A stretch of DNA of 64,000 nt, from assembly GCA_934555825.1 (NCBI GenBank), contig CAKTFJ010000003.1, positions 124,001-188,000 of the forward strand, written 5' to 3'. The stretch's first letter is position 1. Every line of letters begins with the position of its first letter. A program made the position numbers and the translations under genes. The notes beneath the pieces were generated by a model. It had not been told where the DNA came from and made no database searches. It saw nothing but the letters and a program-made list of their open reading frames with translations. Origin of the DNA: an uncultured Hyphomicrobium sp. GTDB lineage: Bacteria > Pseudomonadota > Alphaproteobacteria > Rhizobiales > Hyphomicrobiaceae. Below, piece by piece: positions 58,446-64,000 of the stretch.

Positions 58446-59540
58446 TTAGCGAACGACAAACCTGAAGGACTGCGTAAACGTCATCGGGTCTCCGCTCACG
58501 TCGGGCGGAATCGGCGGAAATGGTGACGCGCGCTCCAGTGCGGCAATGGCCGCGCGATCGAGCACATCAACGCCCGACGACGAAATCACATCTTTCGACA
58601 GAAGCGCGCCATCGGTTCCGATCTTGAATTTCACGACCACCGTTCCGGTCCTGCGTGAGCGCGGATTAACTTTGGATCGCTGAACCTGCTCGTTGATCTT
58701 GCCGAGATAGCGTCCGACGATCGTTGCGTCTCCACCCTTCTTCTCCTCGCCGGAGCTGTGCTCGGTGACGATGACCACCTGATCGGGCTGCGCCACGACC
58801 TCGACGACATCGGGCTGATGCTCGTCCATCGGCAATGCCGGTGAAGGGGGCTCGTCTGAGCGCTCAGGGGCGGGTTCCTCGATCCGATCCGGAGGTGGAG
58901 GCTGGGTGGGCTGCGCATGCTCGATGAGGGCCGCTTGTGCGATCTCTTCGGGCGGAGTCGGTTCCTCGGCAGGAGCAGCCTGCGCTGGCGTGAGGGCGTT
59001 CGGTGGCGGCGCGTCGGACCTCACTGCCGTGTTTGGCTCATTGATGGTGTCGAGCAGGGATTGGTTTGCGGCAATGAGATCGTGATCGTCGATGAGGTCG
59101 GGCAGCGCCTCGCGCGCATCGACGAGCTCTTGTTCGACCGTGCTTTGCTCTGAGCCGATCACGTCGCGAACCTGCTCGGGCGCTGTGCGAGCCGAATCCT
59201 GCGGAGGCGGCTCCTGCGGATCGATTGGGAAGACGTCTCGGATCGCCCCCTTGCTGATGTCGTCCACCATGTGTTCCGGCTGACGGAGCGCAGCAATCGC
59301 GGGCGGCGGTGGAACGTGCTGCTCGATAGGGATTGCCGCCTGCGTTTCGATGCTCTGTAGGTCATCGCCGATGTTGGTCACCTCGCTCAGATCGAGGCCC
59401 TGCGGTTCGAGGATGATGTCCTGCCCCTCTCCGAGATCGAAAACCTGCGACCGGTCGTGCTGAAACCGCTGCCACAGCGCGTTGCCGACCAGTCCATGCA
59501 GCACCAGCGAGAGAATGACGGCGATCGCTTGCAGCGGCAT
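58446..59540 (-). CDS. TonB-like energy-transduction protein
   Basis: 364 aa from ATG 59540. One N-terminal membrane segment (LQAIAVILSLVLHGLVGNAL), a long Pro/Glu-rich periplasmic spacer (residues 60-270), then a TonB C-terminal domain with TGTVVVKFKIGTDGALLSKDVISSS and AAIAALERASPFPPIP. It should couple proton motive force to outer-membrane transport or bind envelope partners. No ExbB/ExbD or receptor gene is adjacent. Divergent from the vWA gene 179 nt away. Confidence 0.85.
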   Translation of the reverse strand: MPLQAIAVILSLVLHGLVGNALWQRFQHDRSQVFDLGEGQDIILEPQGLDLSEVTNIGDDLQSIETQAAIPIEQHVPPPPAIAALRQPEHMVDDISKGAIRDVFPIDPQEPPPQDSARTAPEQVRDVIGSEQSTVEQELVDAREALPDLIDDHDLIAANQSLLDTINEPNTAVRSDAPPPNALTPAQAAPAEEPTPPEEIAQAALIEHAQPTQPPPPDRIEEPAPERSDEPPSPALPMDEHQPDVVEVVAQPDQVVIVTEHSSGEEKKGGDATIVGRYLGKINEQVQRSKVNPRSRRTGTVVVKFKIGTDGALLSKDVISSSGVDVLDRAAIAALERASPFPPIPPDVSGDPMTFTQSFRFVVR

Positions 59541-59719
59541 GGATCGATCTCTACCTTTCCCGAGCGTGAATACAGAACGCATGGCAGTCGTGCAGCGCAA
59601 ATCGCCTTATCTGAGTAACGATAGGCGATTTTCATTCCGGGCGTTCCATCGTGCAACCGTCGGAATGCTGAAGGATCGGCGGTTGCGATCCGGCGCGGGC
59701 CGGAACTTGGAAGGTTGGA

Positions 59720-60466
59720 ATGAGCGTCGATCGCAGCGCAACATCGAGGGACGGCGAACTTAGCGCGTCGGTCCGGGCACTTTTGGCAAGTGCGCTGCTT
59801 CTTTTGGCTGGCGGGACAGGGGCGGTCCTGGCCGCGGGGCCGATGTGCATGTCGGATGCAATGATTGTGTTCGATGCATCGGGCTCGATGGCGGCCGCAG
59901 ACTTTCCGGGCGGAGCGCCGTCGCGTTTCGACAGGGCGAAGGTGTCTCTGGGTACTTTTCTTCCGACGGTTTCCCCGCAGCGCCGGCTGGGATTGGTGAC
60001 CTACGGGCCCGGCGCCAGCCGGGACGCATGCGCGAATGCCACTTTGCGTATCCGGCCTCAGCCGAATTTTGTCGAACCCATCCTTGCGGAGGTTGAGGCT
60101 TTGAAGCCGGCAGGCCGCACCCCGCTGACGCTGGGCGTTCGCACGGCGCTCGATGCGTTGCCGGAAGCCGGCGCTACCGTCGTGCTCTTGACCGACGGTC
60201 AGGAGACCTGCCACGGCGATCCCTGCGCGTTGGCCCGCCAGATTCAGAACACGCGGCCGGCCGTAACGGTCCACGTGATCGGCTATAAGCTTCAGATGCG
60301 AGATGGCCGGGCGGAATCGGGTGCAGAGTGCCTTGCGTCCGAAACCGGCGGACTGAACGTCACCGCGGATACGGTCGACGAACTTATCCGGGCGTTCGAG
60401 CAAACGCTCGGCTGCACGAACGTTGCGCAACTCGTGCGTCGACCAGAACGCCTCACACGTCCCTAG
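59720..60466 (+). CDS. Secreted vWA-domain protein
   Basis: 248 aa. Signal peptide VRALLASALLLLAGGTGAVLA, then one vWA domain with an intact MIDAS: DASGS, GRTPL and LTDGQE. Metal-dependent ligand binding in the periplasm or at the surface is expected. It is divergent from the TonB-like gene, which may share its promoter region. Not the same type as the FHA-linked vWA protein at 5.5 kb, whose MIDAS is degenerate. Confidence 0.85.
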   Translation: MSVDRSATSRDGELSASVRALLASALLLLAGGTGAVLAAGPMCMSDAMIVFDASGSMAAADFPGGAPSRFDRAKVSLGTFLPTVSPQRRLGLVTYGPGASRDACANATLRIRPQPNFVEPILAEVEALKPAGRTPLTLGVRTALDALPEAGATVVLLTDGQETCHGDPCALARQIQNTRPAVTVHVIGYKLQMRDGRAESGAECLASETGGLNVTADTVDELIRAFEQTLGCTNVAQLVRRPERLTRP

Positions 60467-60521
60467 GCGCTATATCGTCGGGACGTAATAAGCTGTCGAT
60501 GTGCTCGGGACGGTCGGCCGT

Positions 60522-60713
60522 TTACTTTGGCATTTTCGTCTTATGATCGAGCTCCGCCACGAGGCGACTGCCTTGCCAAATCGATTGGTCGAAATCGCCC
60601 ATCGAAAGCGTGATGTGCGCGACGGAAGCCGCATCGCTTTCCGCTTGGAAGTCTCGGCCAGGTGAAGTGACAGATCCGCTGGGGCAGAGATCGAAGACAC
60701 GATACGTACGCAT
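60522..60713 (-). CDS. Small conserved-looking protein, 63 aa
   Basis: Begins MRTYRVFDLCPSGSVTSPG and contains DAASVAHITLSMGD and IWQGSRLVAELDHKTK. The tyrosine/valine start and the WQGSRLVA motif resemble a family of small Rhizobiales proteins of unknown role. Its ribosome-binding site AAGGAG is excellent, six nt from the ATG at 60713, which is the main reason for calling it. It is opposite in strand to its neighbours. Confidence 0.65.
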   Translation of the reverse strand: MRTYRVFDLCPSGSVTSPGRDFQAESDAASVAHITLSMGDFDQSIWQGSRLVAELDHKTKMPK

Positions 60714-60930
60714 GGCTGCTCCTTATGCAAACGGGGGAGCACACGCTGTCTCTCTGCTGTCGGCTTCCGAAGGCTCTTATGCCGACAATATGATGACCTT
60801 ACGCCTTTTGTGACCGCCTGCCAAGGTCAGGGGAAAATCCCGTGTCTACGAAGGGGTTACTACGGCATCCCACTTCAAGACGATTTTCGGCCCTGCATGC
60901 ACCATCGAAGACAATCAGCATAACGATCGA

Positions 60931-60955
60931 GGAACTTCCTCGGAACAACCGTGTT
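60931..60955 (+). promoter_or_regulatory. Possible EcfG-type (general stress) promoter ahead of the CopD-like gene
   Basis: GGAAC at 60931-60935 with GTT at 60953-60955 (17 nt between) resembles the alphaproteobacterial EcfG pattern GGAAC-N16/17-CGTT, though the C is T here. The GGAAC lies in an inverted repeat CGAGGAACTTCCTCG (60928-60942). 43 nt before the next start. Weak evidence. Confidence 0.3.
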
Positions 60956-60997
60956 GCTAGGTGTTGTTGCACGTCATGTTGAGCCAGCGCGCTATCG

Positions 60998-61531
60998 ATG
61001 ATCGCTTTCGTCAAGTTGATCCACATCGCAGCCGTTGCGATATGGGTCGGAGGCCTTATCGCGCTCCCCGCGTGTTACCGTCGCCTGGGCCAATTGCAGG
61101 CGAGAGCGCAGTCATACGGAAGCGACGCGACTGCGGCCGCACAGGCCGCACAGCGGATTCATGACGCGGCGAAGTTTTCTTACGTTGCGATTGTGTCTCC
61201 AGCCGCCTTCATCGCTGTGACAAGCGGCATCGTGCTGATCTTCCAGGGCGTCGTGGTCGATCCGTGGTTCGGGGTGAAGCTCGCGTTCATCGTGGTGCTC
61301 GTCGTCGCGCATTCCCTTGCCGGTCAAACCGCAGCACGGATGTCCGAGAAAAGCGCAGTTTATCCCGCTTGGCGATACGCGGGCGCAACGGGACTGGCCA
61401 GCGCCGTGACGCTCGCGACCATCGCGGTGACCCTTTCGAAGCCCTCGTTCGATGGCGTGTCCATCCCCCCCACGCTTCGTGAGCCCGGCGCTCTCAAGAC
61501 GATCGTCGAAAGCGTCACTCCTTGGCGCTGA
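60998..61531 (+). CDS. CopD-like integral membrane protein
   Basis: 177 aa with four predicted membrane segments. MIAFVKLIHIAAVAIWVGGLIALPACY matches the N-terminal pattern of CopD-family proteins, whose histidines bind copper or haem. Placed next to the oxidase genes it may help in copper or haem handling for oxidase assembly (inference). Its 3' end overlaps the convergent DUF2231 gene by 17 nt. Confidence 0.75.
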   Translation: MIAFVKLIHIAAVAIWVGGLIALPACYRRLGQLQARAQSYGSDATAAAQAAQRIHDAAKFSYVAIVSPAAFIAVTSGIVLIFQGVVVDPWFGVKLAFIVVLVVAHSLAGQTAARMSEKSAVYPAWRYAGATGLASAVTLATIAVTLSKPSFDGVSIPPTLREPGALKTIVESVTPWR

Positions 61532-62030
61532 CCATGAGGCCGATCCCGTGATGGAAAATAAGCTTTCCGCCGTGCCATCCCGCGAGAGCCGTAGCCATGG
61601 TTGCCAGCGCGGAAAGCAGAAGCCCGTGCGGAAGGATGGCTTCGGGATGGTTGATGCGAAGAAGCCAGTTTGCGCCCGCGACGGCGAGCAGCACCATCGC
61701 AGCGACGCCGTGCGCCCAGCTCGCAGCGCGTTTTCGAATGCCAGGGACGAACAAAAGCTCCAGCGTTCCGACCACACCGGCGAAAACGCCGGTGGCAAAC
61801 GCGAATCCCGCCGACCAAAGGCCAACCCGCACCCAGAACGGATCGGCCGTCCACCAATAGAAGAGGTCCACACCGAACGTGGCGATCACCAGCGCAATGG
61901 GAAAATGAACGCTCATGGCGTGAATGGGATGACCGGCGACCGCGACGGCAGAACTGATGTCCAGCTGGGCGTCGTCCGTCACCACCTCTTCTTCGGTGTT
62001 CGAAGCCGGTTCGTCAGCTGTTTTCGTCAT
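61515..62030 (-). CDS. DUF2231 membrane protein
   Basis: 171 aa from ATG 62030 (a GTG 12 nt upstream is the alternative). Four membrane segments; GHPIHAMSVHFPIALVIATFGVDLFYW is the DUF2231 signature with conserved His. Function unknown; family members often sit beside respiratory or haem proteins, as here. Divergent from coxB with only about 45 nt between starts. Confidence 0.8.
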   Translation of the reverse strand: MTKTADEPASNTEEEVVTDDAQLDISSAVAVAGHPIHAMSVHFPIALVIATFGVDLFYWWTADPFWVRVGLWSAGFAFATGVFAGVVGTLELLFVPGIRKRAASWAHGVAAMVLLAVAGANWLLRINHPEAILPHGLLLSALATMATALAGWHGGKLIFHHGIGLMVSAKE

Positions 62031-62075
62031 GGCTCTGCGCACGTCCTTTTCGCTTTAAGGTCGCGAAGGCGGGCA

Positions 62076-62783
62076 ATGTTCCCACTGATTGTCGTCGCAG
62101 TCGGTCTGGCGAGCTGCTCAGGGGAGCTTTCGACGCTGTCGCCTGCAGGGCCGGTCGCCGGTTCCGTTGCGATGCTCTGGTGGGTCATGGCGTCAGGAGC
62201 GGCACTTCTTTTTGCTCTGGTGATGGGACTTTTTCTTTTCACGATGTTTCGGCCCGGTTTCGGACGATCCCTGAGCCCGCGCGCGTGGATCGTCGGTGGC
62301 GGGCTGGTACTTCCGCTCCCCGTTCTCGTTCCGCTGCTTGCGTATTCATTCGAGCAAGGCGAGCGGCTGCTTCTGCTTGGCGGCCCGAAAGGCGATACGG
62401 TTCGCATCGAGGCGCGCGCAAGCATGTGGCAATGGGAGTTCTTTTATCTCGACGAGCCCGATCAGCCCTCGACGATCGCAAGTCTCGACATCCCCGCTGG
62501 CGCCGTCGTCGAAGTGACGGCCACGAGCGAAGACGTCATTCACAGCTTTTGGGTCCCTCGATTGGGCGGAAAGATCGACGCGATACCAGGCCACCGCGCA
62601 CGCGTGCGGTTGCTCGCGGATGCACCCGGCACCTACAGCGGGTTATGTGCCGAATACTGTGGGGTAGGTCATATGCGAATGAGTTTCTCCGTACGTGCGC
62701 ACGAGCCGGACGAATACAAGCGCGCCATAGAGGCCGCTCGCGCCGCTTCGGTCCACGCCGGAAACCTGGCGAGTCAACCATGA
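62076..62783 (+). CDS. coxB: Cytochrome c oxidase subunit II
   Basis: 235 aa from ATG 62076. The lipoprotein-type start ends in LASC. Two membrane segments, then a cupredoxin domain with CuA ligands: His in VIHSFWVP, then CAEYCGVGHMRM (Cys, Glu, Cys, His, Met). It accepts electrons from cytochrome c. ATGA overlap with the subunit I gene. It could be the CoxM-type subunit of a CoxMNOP-like oxidase. Confidence 0.92.
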   Translation: MFPLIVVAVGLASCSGELSTLSPAGPVAGSVAMLWWVMASGAALLFALVMGLFLFTMFRPGFGRSLSPRAWIVGGGLVLPLPVLVPLLAYSFEQGERLLLLGGPKGDTVRIEARASMWQWEFFYLDEPDQPSTIASLDIPAGAVVEVTATSEDVIHSFWVPRLGGKIDAIPGHRARVRLLADAPGTYSGLCAEYCGVGHMRMSFSVRAHEPDEYKRAIEAARAASVHAGNLASQP

Positions 62784-64000
62784 CGGACGCGCACCTCACC
62801 ACCTCGCCGATCAAGCTGCACAAGGATCTCACGGCGATATGGGGATCGGGCACCGGAATCGAGCGTCTCGCTGCGGTCAATCACAGCGTGCTGGGCAAGC
62901 GCTTTATCATAACGGCGTTCGTGTTTTTCGCGATCGGCGGCGGTCTCGGCATGCTGATCCGCACGCAGCTTGCAACGTCTGGAAGCGTGTTCATGGACGA
63001 GGGTTTGTACGCGCAGATCTTCACCATGCACGGCACGATCATGATGTTTCTCTTTGCAATCCCGCTGTTCGAGGGGTTCGCGATCTACCTTTTGCCGAAG
63101 CTGGTCGGCGCGCGAGACTTCGCGTTTCCACGCCTCACTGCGTATAGCTACTGGTGCTACCTTTTCGGCGGAACGATGCTGATTGTCGGACTTCTTGCGG
63201 GGGTGGCGCCGGATTCCGGCTGGTTCATGTATACGCCGCTCTCCTCGCGGACCTATACGCCGGGCATCAATGCGGATCTCTGGCTACTGGGCATCACTTT
63301 TGTCGAGATCTCGGCGATTTGCACGGCCGTCGAGATCGCCGCCAGTGTGTTGAAGGTGCGCGCCCCCGGCATGTCGCTCGACAGGATGCCGATTTTCGCT
63401 TGGTACATGCTTGTCGTCGCAGTGATGATGCTGATCGGCTTTCCGCCGCTGATCCTCGGCTCGATCCTGCTGGAAGTCGAGCGCGCTTTCGATCTTCCGT
63501 TCTTCGATCCGGCGCGGGGCGGAGATCCGCTGCTGTGGCAACATCTGTTCTGGCTGTTCGGTCACCCTGAGGTCTATATCATTTTCCTGCCCGCGGCCGG
63601 GCTCGTCTCGACGTTTCTTCCCGTCTTCGCTGGGCGCCCTCTCGTTGGCTACACCGCCATCGTCGTTGCTGTAATTGCCATGGCGTTTCTGTCGTTCGGG
63701 CTGTGGGTGCATCACATGTATGCGACAGGCATCCCGCATCTCGGCCTGAGCTTCTTCGCCGCTGCGAGCGTGCTGGTAACAATTCCAACCGCCGTCCAAA
63801 TTTTTTCATGGTTGGCGACGCTTGCGCACGGCACGCCGCGGTTCTCGCTGCCGATGCTCTACGTCTTTGGCATGCTCTTCGTCTTCGTCATCGGCGGTCT
63901 CACGGGCGTTATGCTCGCGATCGTGCCGTTCAATCTTCAGGCGCACGACACGCACTTCGTCGTCGCGCATTTGCATTATGTACTGATGGGCGGCTTCGTC
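62780..64000 (+). CDS. coxA: Cytochrome c oxidase subunit I (3' part beyond window)
   Basis: 407 residues visible from ATG 62780, no stop before the edge. Haem-copper oxidase: first haem ligand in TMHGTIMMFLFAIPLFEGF, then LFGHPEVYI with the His-Tyr region, LWVHHMYATG (CuB histidines) and HDTHFVVAHLHYVLMGG (haem a/a3 ligands). The sequence differs from the main aa3 CtaD of alphaproteobacteria (for example LFWLFGHPEVYIIFLPAAGLV), closer to CoxN-type fused subunit I/III proteins as I recall them; whether subunit III is fused lies outside the window. Confidence 0.93.
   Translation, partial: MTDAHLTTSPIKLHKDLTAIWGSGTGIERLAAVNHSVLGKRFIITAFVFFAIGGGLGMLIRTQLATSGSVFMDEGLYAQIFTMHGTIMMFLFAIPLFEGFAIYLLPKLVGARDFAFPRLTAYSYWCYLFGGTMLIVGLLAGVAPDSGWFMYTPLSSRTYTPGINADLWLLGITFVEISAICTAVEIAASVLKVRAPGMSLDRMPIFAWYMLVVAVMMLIGFPPLILGSILLEVERAFDLPFFDPARGGDPLLWQHLFWLFGHPEVYIIFLPAAGLVSTFLPVFAGRPLVGYTAIVVAVIAMAFLSFGLWVHHMYATGIPHLGLSFFAAASVLVTIPTAVQIFSWLATLAHGTPRFSLPMLYVFGMLFVFVIGGLTGVMLAIVPFNLQAHDTHFVVAHLHYVLMGGFV

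Noticed and set aside
60799..61026. Leftward 75-codon open frame in the gap before the CopD-like gene
   Set aside because: No ribosome-binding site, overlaps the CopD start, and the translation looks random.

Overview
The window is about 64 kb of GC-rich chromosome from an alphaproteobacterium. Hyphomicrobiales, and probably a Hyphomicrobium-like member, is my best guess. The support is one continuous str-S10-spc-alpha ribosomal block with secY-adk inside it, a Rhizobiales-type porin, Rhizobiales-type small proteins and a napEFDABC nitrate reductase operon. I see no rRNA, tRNA, IS element, prophage or CRISPR array.

Layout. 1-9.3 kb: the tail of an unknown gene, ppa, an AEC-family permease, nadE, a divergent Ser/Thr kinase / vWA-FHA signalling pair, meaB and an HtpX-type protease. 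9.4-29.4 kb: one ribosomal supercluster, rpsL-rpsG-fusA-tuf-rpsJ-rplCDWB-rpsS-rplV-rpsC-rplP-rpmC-rpsQ-rplNXE-rpsN-rpsH-rplF-rplR-rpsE-rpmD-rplO-secY-adk-rpsM-rpsK-rpoA-rplQ, ending at a strong bidirectional terminator. 29.5-35 kb: a cupin gene divergent from an AraC regulator, two small hypothetical genes, a lipid A-type acyltransferase and a UbiH-like monooxygenase. 35-42 kb: a porin preceded by PHO-box-like sites, ugd, a MASE1-type GGDEF-EAL protein and mogA. 42-50.3 kb: an SLC13 transporter, a TadG-like protein and napEFDABC with an FNR-type box. 50.4-57.7 kb: a glycan/methyltransferase cluster (C-methyltransferase, GT2, CmcI-like, two FkbM, radical SAM-SPASM) that looks less GC-rich in part. 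57.8-64 kb: a secreted protein, a TonB-like protein divergent from a vWA protein, a 63-aa protein, and the start of a cytochrome c oxidase locus (CopD-like, DUF2231, coxB, coxA running off the end).

How the parts fit. The ribosomal block supplies translation and secretion. ppa, nadE and adk are housekeeping metabolism. mogA could supply molybdenum cofactor to NapA. ugd (UDP-glucuronate) and the glycan cluster point to surface polysaccharide synthesis. The oxidase and Nap loci are alternative electron sinks.

Most unusual observations: (1) EF-Tu has a rebuilt, six-residue-longer switch I in which the near-universal RGITI motif reads KIITI. (2) A tandem hairpin repeat with a 59-bp period occurs at two loci 8.5 kb apart and shows compensatory base changes, so the structure appears to be maintained. 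(3) A 17/18 match to the PHO box, plus a weaker second box, lies ahead of the porin. (4) Three methyltransferases in the glycan cluster appear to share one Rossmann-like accessory domain. (5) Long stems lie in the rpsL-rpsG and tuf-rpsJ spacers.
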